Shown here in pieces: positions 27,199-35,100 of a stretch of DNA of 64,000 nt. The position numbers and the translations under genes were made by a program. Each line of letters opens with the position of its first letter. The first letter of the stretch is position 1. Source of the DNA: Pseudomonas sp. PICF141 (GTDB taxonomy: Bacteria; Pseudomonadota; Gammaproteobacteria; Pseudomonadales; Pseudomonadaceae); contig NZ_MUNM01000078.1 in assembly GCF_002286815.1 (NCBI RefSeq), positions 62,001 to 126,000 of the forward strand, in the 5' to 3' direction. A model generated the notes under the pieces. The model made no database searches, was not told where the DNA came from, and was given only the letters and a program-made list of their open reading frames with translations.

Positions 27199-27694
27199 GT
27201 CTGGCTGCTCGGCTGCAGATGTCTGAAGTCTAGGCGTTGATTTGGGCGGGGTAGGGCAGGTCGTCGGACGAAAGGACGTCAGCGAGATGCTTTTGTGGCG
27301 AGGGGGTTTGTCGGAATGCCGCATCGCCCCGTTCGGCTGCGCATCAGTCGTAAAACCAATCAATGCGGCGCGTCAGGACAAGATCGGTTGGCGGTTCTGG
27401 GGTTGCTTTGCAACCCAGTGGGGGCAAGCCCCTTCGCCACAAAAAAACCGAGCCACGGGGTAAGGCAAACCCCTTGGGCATGGTCGCCCGGCAAAAGCCG
27501 TTCTCGGAAACACAAAACAGAATGCTTAGGTGCGGCTATCGATTAAATACCAGTTGCCTTCGAATGTGCTGAAGTCGAATGAAGATTGGACGGATAAATA
27601 AATCGACAGGGAGATAATCGATATATAAATCCGTCCGCGCTTTTTTTGACTGTCTTTAGAGGGGGCGGCGAATGAAAGTCAATACTGGTTACTA
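27199..27694. other. intergenic region upstream of lapG
   Basis: This 496-bp stretch holds a long REP pair (27291-27444) and, beyond it, an AT-richer segment (27540-27694) at the 3' end of the large Ig-like gene. I see no gene and no clear terminator or lapG promoter. Confidence 0.5.
27291..27444. repeat. REP pair, GTGGCGAGGGGGTTTGTC / GGGGGCAAGCCCCTTCGCCAC family
   Basis: Outer arms TTTTGTGGCGAGGGGG and its near complement enclose a long degenerate inner part that contains a CGTTCGGCTGCGCA segment. The same family occurs at 44218-44357 and 50181-50300. Confidence 0.8.
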
Positions 27695-30600
27695 TTATAT
27701 AATGCTAATTTCCCAGAACTCGCTCCAGCTCGAAAGGGCATACACACCGAACCAACAATATCCAGGACTCAGCGAAAAGAAAGTGCAGTTCCAGTTACCT
27801 TGAGCATCCGCCTGAGCGTCCATTGAGCCAATAGTTTCGCCGGAGGGATTATAGCCGTAGTTGACGCTAATCGTTTGCTTCGGTGTAGCAATGCCTCTCA
27901 AGATAAAAGTGGAATTGTAGGTAGTTGAACCATTGGTGATGAGGTTACCGTCCTGATCCTCTAGCCGAGTGATTCGATGAGCAATTCGAGTCTCGACGCT
28001 GACAAGGTATTCAGCAGATGTCGCTCCGGGATCGTTCTTGTCATATACGACAAAGCGGTATGGCCCCTGCCTTAAGTCGAGACTACTACTGGTGGGGATA
28101 TTCCATGTTTCTTGCAACGTGGTTTTTGTGCTGCCCAGAAAACTGCCATCGCTGGCGTCACTGAGCACTATTTCCGTGCCAACAGGGGCTTTGCCCGACA
28201 CGGATTTTACTGCGGTAACCGCGCCTCCATGTTGTTGGATGTGCTGATTGAAGGAATCCTTCACCGAGGTGATCGCCAGCGCAAAGCCAGCGGTAATCCT
28301 TAATGTCCGCGCCACTGTTTCTGCCCCGCTGCCATATAACGCCTTGGCAGTGTAGCTATGGTCGCCGGTGGCCTGATTGGTCAGGGTATGGGTCCAGTCG
28401 TGTGCCGTATCCACTGGGATTGGGTTTCCGACCACCACGCCTTTGTCACGCAATTCAATCTGCTGGCCGGGCGCAGCCTTGCCCCTGAACACAAACGATT
28501 TCTCGGCGGTGCTGGCGCCATCGGTAATCTCGGTATTGCTCGGGGAGCCTTTGACCGAGGTGATCTTGAGTGTCATATCCTCCGCCAACACACTGACGGT
28601 ATAACTTCGTACAGGAAAACCCGTTGCCGAAGCACTGTCAGGCACACCGTCAAAGTTCACCTTGAAGAATACCTTCAGCACGCTGTTATTCTTGAGCGTT
28701 TTCAACCAGCTCAGCGGCACAGGACTGGTAAACCCTGGCATTTGCGTATTGGGCTCACCTTTACGATCTTCGTAAACCACCGGGTTGTCGTTGTCATCGA
28801 TCCCTGCGTAGCTCAACGACACGGGTTGCCCCACTGCCTGTAGCGGCCATTGGCTCACTTGCAACAGGTCACTGGCCTGCAATTTGTTTACATCCAGGCC
28901 ATTGTCGCTCACGCCAGCAATGGTAGGTATCGGCAGCCGAATATCCCCCTCTACAATTTTCAACACACTCAGCGTCATCACCGGCGACTTGCCAACCAGC
29001 ACTCCGCCCCGATTCAAATTCCACCGCAATCCAATGTCCTTGCCCTGCCGAGCCGCCAGAAACGCCGGACTCAACACCGTATTCACCCGTTTATTGATGT
29101 TGAACGCTACCAGCGGAAACTGCGGTGTCCCGGTCGGCGGATTGACTTCGACTAACCGTGCCCGATCCCCGTCCAGCGCGTCGAGGTATTCAATGCGCAT
29201 AGTCACCCCGTTCGGATAGGCCAGTACGTCAATCGGACTCACCGCCGCCACCGGAAACGCTGGTTTCAGAACAATCTGGGTTTCGCCGCCAATCATCAAT
29301 TGCAGCAATTGTGAATAAACCGGCGACTCTCCCACATTGGTGATCACACATTGCACCGTCAAAGGGCTACTGGTATAGGGCGCGATGTATTTGGCAGGTA
29401 CTTTGAAAATCACCGGTTGTGTAGGGTCGGTGACGATCAGGCGGAAAATGAACAGGGCCGCAATTCCGTCCGGATCACTGGTTTGCCAGCGGGCCTCGAC
29501 GGTAGCACCGGCTTTCAACGGCCAGTAATCAGCGACCCGCACCGAGGCCATGACGGTGTCCACTGGTAGTTTGTTGTCCACCAACGGCTCGACAATCGGT
29601 AAGCCCAATGACAGGGATGTGCCGCTGATGGTGATATCGGCAGGTTTCGAGAGTTGGGTCCCGCTGGCCTTGATCAATTGATAAGACGCACGCAAGGAAC
29701 CCCCGATCAGATTGCGCAGTTTTTCATTCTCGATTGGAAAGTTCACTGTTCTGCTGGCGGCGTTCAGTGTCTGGCTGTAGGTATGGCTGACTGGTTCGCC
29801 ACCTTTGGTGAAGCCTGTCAGAGTCAGCTCGATCCGGTCGTTTAGTGCAAATACCCCAATGACCAGTACATTGGTAGGACCGCCCAAGAGCAAATCGTGG
29901 TGCAGCACATTATCGGGGTCCGCTTGTTCAAAGATTGGTGCGGCCAACAATACGATGCCGGGTTTGAACGGGAGAATGAGAGCATCCGACCAGCCGCTGG
30001 AGTTTTCCACTGCATCGAACACTTCCCAGCGCACCACCAGGCTGTTGGTGGACGTCAGGGTCGCAAGCAACTCCGGTGTCAGCTCAAAAATCACATCCCC
30101 TAATGCAGAGACGATGACTTCCAGCTTCCGGGAGCCAAAGACAAGTACCACCCTGTCACCGATGGATTGATTGAAGTATTCAACCACCGTCACGAACATG
30201 CCGTCGTTGATCACCGTCTGATCGACAAAGCTCTCCGAAGCCACGGGCAACTTGAGCCCTTGATTGAATGGCTTTCCGCCGTCGGTATCCACTTCGCCGG
30301 GTGCCGGATACTTGTAAAACAGCGAAACGGGCGGTGATTCTTCGGTATTCTCACTTATGCGTCTGACCCAGAACCAGAGGTTCTTGTTTGCAGACAGTAA
30401 AGGCGAAAACCTGGCTTCCATATCTTTGGCCGAGATGTGGAACGGAATATTCTTCGGTTCTGGCCCATCGAAGTGCGCATCGGTGACAAAAAATTCGGCA
30501 ACAGGAGCAATCCTTGAATCGAGGTAAACCTTGATGTAGTCGCCGACCGCCATGCCCAGATAAGCGAGGATGTAGACCAGCAATCCGTCCCGGTCGCCAT

Positions 30601-30748
30601 AGACCATGTTGATGTTGACCCCTGATGCACCATCGTTTTGCAGTTTGTGACCGACCGGGTAGGGGGGCGGGACGGCCAGAACTCCGATACCGCGATCAGG
30701 GGGAAATACAAGGGCTTGTATATCGGTATTGGACAATAAGTTGGTCAT
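27695..30748 (-). CDS. large Ig-like-repeat protein, unknown function (1017 aa)
   Basis: A 1017-residue protein rich in beta-strand, Val, Thr and Pro. The first 720 residues look like a series of divergent Ig-like units of about 100 residues. Clear Ig-like repeats follow at about 727-816 (ITSVKGSPSNTEI to RTLRIT, with APGQQIELRDKGVV), 820-905 and 910-1000. The repeat at 727-816 is nearly the same as one in the next protein upstream. It starts MTNLLSNTDIQALVFPPD and has no signal peptide, membrane segment, RTX motif or anchor that I can see. A lux-box-like dyad lies 77-96 nt before the start. It is not recognised as a named family. Possible roles are a structural or secreted surface protein; this is not shown by the sequence. 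Confidence 0.88.
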   Translation of the reverse strand: MTNLLSNTDIQALVFPPDRGIGVLAVPPPYPVGHKLQNDGASGVNINMVYGDRDGLLVYILAYLGMAVGDYIKVYLDSRIAPVAEFFVTDAHFDGPEPKNIPFHISAKDMEARFSPLLSANKNLWFWVRRISENTEESPPVSLFYKYPAPGEVDTDGGKPFNQGLKLPVASESFVDQTVINDGMFVTVVEYFNQSIGDRVVLVFGSRKLEVIVSALGDVIFELTPELLATLTSTNSLVVRWEVFDAVENSSGWSDALILPFKPGIVLLAAPIFEQADPDNVLHHDLLLGGPTNVLVIGVFALNDRIELTLTGFTKGGEPVSHTYSQTLNAASRTVNFPIENEKLRNLIGGSLRASYQLIKASGTQLSKPADITISGTSLSLGLPIVEPLVDNKLPVDTVMASVRVADYWPLKAGATVEARWQTSDPDGIAALFIFRLIVTDPTQPVIFKVPAKYIAPYTSSPLTVQCVITNVGESPVYSQLLQLMIGGETQIVLKPAFPVAAVSPIDVLAYPNGVTMRIEYLDALDGDRARLVEVNPPTGTPQFPLVAFNINKRVNTVLSPAFLAARQGKDIGLRWNLNRGGVLVGKSPVMTLSVLKIVEGDIRLPIPTIAGVSDNGLDVNKLQASDLLQVSQWPLQAVGQPVSLSYAGIDDNDNPVVYEDRKGEPNTQMPGFTSPVPLSWLKTLKNNSVLKVFFKVNFDGVPDSASATGFPVRSYTVSVLAEDMTLKITSVKGSPSNTEITDGASTAEKSFVFRGKAAPGQQIELRDKGVVVGNPIPVDTAHDWTHTLTNQATGDHSYTAKALYGSGAETVARTLRITAGFALAITSVKDSFNQHIQQHGGAVTAVKSVSGKAPVGTEIVLSDASDGSFLGSTKTTLQETWNIPTSSSLDLRQGPYRFVVYDKNDPGATSAEYLVSVETRIAHRITRLEDQDGNLITNGSTTYNSTFILRGIATPKQTISVNYGYNPSGETIGSMDAQADAQGNWNCTFFSLSPGYCWFGVYALSSWSEFWEISII

Positions 30749-30824
30749 GACGGAATACCTTTTTGAGACGCCCGCAGGACGTGGGGTTCGAAAAGGATTA
30801 GAGCGTGGTGCAGCAATACTTGCC

Positions 30825-30844
30825 TACTGTCATATCTGACAGGT
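30825..30844 (-). promoter_or_regulatory. lux-box-like dyad before the 1017-aa Ig-like gene
   Basis: On the minus strand the core is CTGTCAGATATGACAG, fitting the CT-N12-AG plan of LuxR-type (las/rhl) boxes. It shares 18 of 20 positions with the site at 33626-33645 and lies at a similar distance from the start codon (77-96 nt). Confidence 0.65.
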
Positions 30845-30985
30845 AAACGGAGGTTTAAGACGAACGGTCAAGAGCGTCGAGTGGGGCCGATATCATTACG
30901 ATAATTCGACATACTGTTGATTGACCCCACCGCTATCGCGAGAAAGTTACCGCACTGTTGGATAAGTAATTCCCCCAATTCTACT

Positions 30986-33559
30986 TTATATGTAACCCAA
31001 TACAGGTGTGGGGATGTCGTACCCTGCAGCGTGAGAACCCATGAAGAATACAGCAAAAGTTTCGGTTCCGATAACTGCCGTGCCGGAAGCATTAGACAGT
31101 TTTCCCGTACTCCACTGCTTTGATCTATCGACTATAGATTTAGCGTCAAAATTATCATTAATAGCTTTTAAGTGTTCTTGGTAAATCAAGTTGCCGCCCT
31201 GAGATTGTATCCAGGCCGCTGCCGCAGCACGCGTGAGTGGAGTAGGGTTATATATTAGTTGCATGGCTCCACTCACTGTAACTTTGTATCCTTTCGATTG
31301 TCTGGGGACTGATGAGTCCGAGACGGTGATTATTGCCATTCCGTTTCTCACGGATTTTACTGTTCCAGTGTTATCGACTGTGACATTGGATGAGTTCGAA
31401 CTATAGGTATAAGGCGGCTTACCGCCGCTGGCGGGGCGGGAGGCAGATGTACCAGGAGGATTACCATCCTTACGTGTCCAACCCAGTAAGGACGGAGCAG
31501 TTACACCTCCGCGCAAAAATAGGTCAGACACTTCGACAAAAAAATTTGAAGTCACAATAACAGTTCGTGGTTGCGAGGTGTTTCCGCTCCCATAAAGGGC
31601 TTTCGCGATAAAAGTGTGGGCTGCCACCGCCAGTCCACTGACCATCAATGTCCAGATGCCGGTCAATGCGTCGACCGTAGCCTTGCCTTTGGAGGTGGTG
31701 CCGTCGAACACCTCAATCTGCTGGCCGTTGCTCGCCGCGCCACTGAGCGTCAAGTTGGTTTCGACCGTTGTGCCACCGTGTGGGATCTCGGCATTTTTCG
31801 GGTCTTTCACCGAAGTGATAGTCGGAGCGATATTCGCCACGATAGTAAGTGTACGGACCGCCGACTCCGGCAGAGTCCCGTATTTCGCCTTGGCGGTGTA
31901 GCTATGGGCACCGATGGCTTGTCCGGTCAGGGTATGGTTCCAGTTGTCTGCCGCATCCACGGCCACCGTGGCTTTGACCACGCCTTTGTCACGCAACTCG
32001 ATCTGCTGACCGGGCGCAGCTTTGCCGCTGAACACGAGTGTGGTGTCAGAGGTACTCGCACCGTTGGCGATCTCGACATTGCCCGGTGAGCCTTTGACCG
32101 AGGTGATCGTCGGGCTGAGCAGGGCCGCTGCCCGGATCGTGTAGACCCGGTCCGGAAACACCACGGCATTGGCTTGGATGTTGCTCTTATCCAATGAGGC
32201 CTTGAATTTCAGGGTCAATGTGGAACCGTCACCCAGTTCTTTCAGGTAACTGTTGACCAATGATCTTGGCCAAAAGCCCTGGGCGACCCAGGTTCCGTTG
32301 ACATAGTGTCCACTGCCATTCCAGATAGTCAGGTTATGCGCCGTGCCATTGGCTTTTTTCCCCTCCAGTTTCAACCACACCTGCTGTCCCACTTCGATCA
32401 GCGTCCAGAGCAAGCCATGGATGGTGGCGTTTTTTGTCCCGAGTGCAATGACATCCAGGAAGTTGTTAGCGTCGGCTTCGATGATCTTCGGCGGGTTAAG
32501 GGCCGTTGCCGGCAATGCGAGAATATTCAGCTTCAACGGCAATGAAGTGCTGCGTACGCCATTACGCTCAATGACATAAGTGACAGTCACCACTTTGGCC
32601 AGACTATAGGCCAGAACCGATCGTGGCACGGCGATTTCAAGTCCGGCGCTGACCAACCGTGGCGTGCTGGTGTAGGAACTTGCCGCAATGCCCGTCGCGC
32701 CTTGCCAGATGACTGACAACAGGTCGCTGAGCAATAGCGCGCCTCGCGGAACCAGCACTCGCAATTCCGGCTGGGTGGGGCTGAAATTGTTTCCGATCTG
32801 GCCTTTCACGGTCGGGGCGGGCAGATTCAATCGGCTGAGATGAATGTCCACACGCTTTTCCGGCGACTTGCTGCGGTTGCCTAACTGATCGATAACATAA
32901 AATTCGGCCACTGCACTGGGGTTGTCGCCCGCTTTCTGAAAGGCGTCGGTGAACAGTGTTTGCGTCACCGCTGCCGGTGCATTCGGTACGTCAAATAGGA
33001 TCGAGGTATCCCCCGGCCGGAATTCGATACGGTCGTAAGCGCGGCGGTTATTGTAGGTAAACCCGAACTCCACGCCCTGCGCTGCGCGGGCAGCATCGAC
33101 GCCGTCGCTGAGAACATCCGGCGGAATCACCAGGTCCAGGCCCTCGGCGATTCGCAGGTGGTACAGCACCCTCAGGTCCCGGGAGGTCTCGACGTTCCCA
33201 CTCACTCGGGTGACCTTATAGTGCAGCCGATTCACGCCATGATTCAACCGGCCGTGCGGCAGGTATAAACGTACACGCAATTGCTCCTCGCCCGGCGCGA
33301 TGGTCTCGCCCACCGCTGGCGTGATGTCGTCGTTGACGTACAGATCGACGCGATCATCTACCGCCATGGTCGAGTTGAACAACCGAAGTTCAGACCAGGG
33401 GTCGACCAGGCATTCCAGGCCTTGTGGCTCTCCATCATAAAGGAGTTTGGGAATGCCGCCGTGAGCGATGCCGTCAGGTTTCACTGGCGTGACCCAGCCT
33501 TGGATGATAATCGGATACAGCACAAACACTTCGTTCAACTCTGAAGACTGGATGTCCAT
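30986..33559 (-). CDS. large Ig-like-repeat protein, unknown function (857 aa)
   Basis: An 857-residue relative of the next gene downstream. It starts MDIQSSELNEVFVLYP without a signal peptide. The N-terminal 480 residues are beta-rich. Ig-like repeats lie at about 484-575 (ITSVKGSPGNVEI, APGQQIELRDKGVV) and 579-670 (ITSVKDPKNAEI). A Big_2-like domain (about 672-762, with TVDNTGTVKSVRNGMAIITV) and a distinct C-terminal 90 residues, of lower G+C, follow. Its repeat at 484-575 is similar to that of its neighbour at both protein and DNA level, pointing to duplication or domain exchange. A lux-box-like dyad precedes it by 67-86 nt. Confidence 0.88.
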   Translation of the reverse strand: MDIQSSELNEVFVLYPIIIQGWVTPVKPDGIAHGGIPKLLYDGEPQGLECLVDPWSELRLFNSTMAVDDRVDLYVNDDITPAVGETIAPGEEQLRVRLYLPHGRLNHGVNRLHYKVTRVSGNVETSRDLRVLYHLRIAEGLDLVIPPDVLSDGVDAARAAQGVEFGFTYNNRRAYDRIEFRPGDTSILFDVPNAPAAVTQTLFTDAFQKAGDNPSAVAEFYVIDQLGNRSKSPEKRVDIHLSRLNLPAPTVKGQIGNNFSPTQPELRVLVPRGALLLSDLLSVIWQGATGIAASSYTSTPRLVSAGLEIAVPRSVLAYSLAKVVTVTYVIERNGVRSTSLPLKLNILALPATALNPPKIIEADANNFLDVIALGTKNATIHGLLWTLIEVGQQVWLKLEGKKANGTAHNLTIWNGSGHYVNGTWVAQGFWPRSLVNSYLKELGDGSTLTLKFKASLDKSNIQANAVVFPDRVYTIRAAALLSPTITSVKGSPGNVEIANGASTSDTTLVFSGKAAPGQQIELRDKGVVKATVAVDAADNWNHTLTGQAIGAHSYTAKAKYGTLPESAVRTLTIVANIAPTITSVKDPKNAEIPHGGTTVETNLTLSGAASNGQQIEVFDGTTSKGKATVDALTGIWTLMVSGLAVAAHTFIAKALYGSGNTSQPRTVIVTSNFFVEVSDLFLRGGVTAPSLLGWTRKDGNPPGTSASRPASGGKPPYTYSSNSSNVTVDNTGTVKSVRNGMAIITVSDSSVPRQSKGYKVTVSGAMQLIYNPTPLTRAAAAAWIQSQGGNLIYQEHLKAINDNFDAKSIVDRSKQWSTGKLSNASGTAVIGTETFAVFFMGSHAAGYDIPTPVLGYI

Positions 33560-33625
33560 GGTTTGCTCCTGACGAGCCGTATCCGATAGGGGAGGCTCAT
33601 CTCACACCCGAGGCGAGAGAACGGC

Positions 33626-33645
33626 AACTGTCAGATCTGACAGGT
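33626..33645 (-). promoter_or_regulatory. lux-box-like perfect dyad before the 857-aa Ig-like gene
   Basis: The core CTGTCAGATCTGACAG is a perfect 16-bp palindrome with the CT-N12-AG form of LuxR/LasR/RhlR boxes. On the minus strand the 20-mer is ACCTGTCAGATCTGACAGTT, which strongly resembles the known lasB operator type. It ends 67 nt before the ATG, as expected if the box overlaps the -35 region. Confidence 0.7.
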
Positions 33646-33692
33646 CGGGGCAGGTTTGCGACGAGTGGTTGGCATGGAGGCTTTCAAACCGA

Positions 33693-33718
33693 CAAAAAAA
33701 ACGGCCCGCAGGCCGTTT
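33693..33718 (-). terminator. Rho-independent terminator after the YbaN-like gene
   Basis: Read on the minus strand, the stem AAACGGCC / GGCCGTTT with a TGCG loop is followed by eight T. It lies 50 nt after the stop of the gene at 33770-34165 and isolates it from the Ig-like gene promoter. Confidence 0.88.
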
Positions 33719-33769
33719 CCAATGATTTTCGCCACCTCGGTGAAGTGGAGGAGGCCGGCCAGATCATCC

Positions 33770-34165
33770 TCAGGTTTTATCCAGGGTCTTTTGCCGCAGG
33801 ATATAGAGCGTCACCAGCACCGCACTGGTCAACATAAACCCCCGCGCCCACGGCAGCGGTACCAGATAACAAGAGAGCAGGATGCTTGCCCACATCAGCC
33901 CGATCGCATAGACCTTGCCCTTGAGCGGAATGCCATTGCCATCCAGGTAATCGCGAACCCACGGCCCAAGCCGTGGATGTTCAACCAGCCACTGATAGAA
34001 ACGTGGCGAACTGCGGGCAAAACAGGCGGCCGCCAGTAACAGAAACGGTGTGGTGGGCAGCACCGGCAGGAAAATCCCGATCACCCCCAGCGCTACGCTC
34101 AGCCAGCCGATGGCCAGCAGCACGTAGCGCAACATCAGGGGGCGGTTGCCTATGGGGTTGTCCAT
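33770..34165 (-). CDS. YbaN/DUF454 family membrane protein
   Basis: A 131-residue inner-membrane protein of the DUF454 (YbaN) family. Membrane segments lie at about 10-45 (YVLLAIGWLSVALGVIGIFL) and 82-120. The PVLPTTPFLLLAAACFARSSPRF motif, given here in part as PTTPFLLLAA and SPRFYQWL, is the family signature. The ATG at 34165 with AAGG upstream is preferred over a TTG two codons earlier. The role is unknown. It starts 10 nt after the UPF0149 gene and is probably cotranscribed. Confidence 0.9.
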   Translation of the reverse strand: MDNPIGNRPLMLRYVLLAIGWLSVALGVIGIFLPVLPTTPFLLLAAACFARSSPRFYQWLVEHPRLGPWVRDYLDGNGIPLKGKVYAIGLMWASILLSCYLVPLPWARGFMLTSAVLVTLYILRQKTLDKT

Positions 34166-34175
34166 AGGCAAAACC

Positions 34176-34763
34176 TTAGTGGTGACGTGGCTTGAGAATC
34201 GCCGGTTTTTCGTCTGGAGCCTGGCATAGCAGGTACAGCGCGGTCAGGGCTTCCGGGATCTGCACGATCATGTCGTCCATCAGGTTGGCATCTTTGGCGA
34301 TGTCTTCGAACTCTGGCTGTTCGTCGAACAGACCGGAACCGACCATGATCGGCAGCAGCATTTCGCTGACTTCTTCTTCGGCGGTTTCGAACCAGGCCGC
34401 TTCGCGCAGGAACACGCCTTCCATGAAGCCGATGCACCAGCCGCGCAGGTCGGAATCGTCCGGGTCGTCGCCCAGGTCGAGCTCGCATGGCAGCTCGAAT
34501 TCTTCATCGGACGCCAGTTGGCGGGCAATGTGCGCCTTGAGCAGCACCAGCGTGGATTCGATCGCTTCACGCTCGGTGTCGTCGGCGTAATGCGGCTCTT
34601 CAGCGAAGAGCGCGTCGATCCATTCACGCTCGGGAACTTCTTCGGAACAGATCGACAGCGCGGTGAGGTAGCCGTGGGCGGCCACGTAGTCCAGCGCCTC
34701 GTCATGCAGCTCGTCGGCGTCGAGGAAGACTTGCAGGCGGGTTAGTTGCTCAGCGAAGGACAT
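34176..34763 (-). CDS. UPF0149/YecA family protein
   Basis: A 195-residue acidic helical protein of the UPF0149 (YgfB/YecA) family. It has the WCIGFMEGVFLRE motif near 108-121 and a long acidic run around 90-105. It lacks the C-terminal SEC-C zinc motif of some YecA proteins. Pseudomonas YgfB-type proteins have been linked to regulation, but this copy is not close enough to assign. The ATG at 34763 follows AAGG. Confidence 0.85.
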   Translation of the reverse strand: MSFAEQLTRLQVFLDADELHDEALDYVAAHGYLTALSICSEEVPEREWIDALFAEEPHYADDTEREAIESTLVLLKAHIARQLASDEEFELPCELDLGDDPDDSDLRGWCIGFMEGVFLREAAWFETAEEEVSEMLLPIMVGSGLFDEQPEFEDIAKDANLMDDMIVQIPEALTALYLLCQAPDEKPAILKPRHH

Positions 34764-35100
34764 TAAAGGGCTACCTTGGGGAATATACGATGCGGGAATT
34801 CTAGGCCTTCTTGAGCGCTTGGGCCAGCCGCTCGGCATATTTGCAGCCTTGCGGGGGGATTCTGTGGTTGTCGATACCGCCAGTCTGGCCCAATCCCTGT
34901 GGGAGCGGCGGTGCGTTCCTCTTCTCAGCGGCGTCCTTTGCCGGACAGGCCTCGGGTATACTCGCGCGTTTTGTGATGCCCTGCTGGCGTCACGGCTGAA
35001 ATGTGAAGGGTCATGCAATGCGTACTTACGATTTGTCAGTGCAGCTTCCGTGGTTCTGAACCAGCCTTGCAGGGATGTTTCGGTGATTTTTGGAGTTTTT
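34764..35100. other. intergenic region between UPF0149 gene and recQ
   Basis: No gene is supported. It must hold the divergent promoters. A TATACT -10-like box lies at 34957-34962 on the plus strand but without a well-spaced -35. The recQ ribosome-binding site GGAG lies at about 35091. Confidence 0.4.

Noticed and set aside
27695..33559. Ig-like proteins as LapA-type adhesins cleaved by LapG
   Set aside because: No signal for type I secretion, no RTX repeats, no N-terminal retention module and no TAAG/PAAG-type site were seen. The genes also have their own promoters with lux-box-like dyads.
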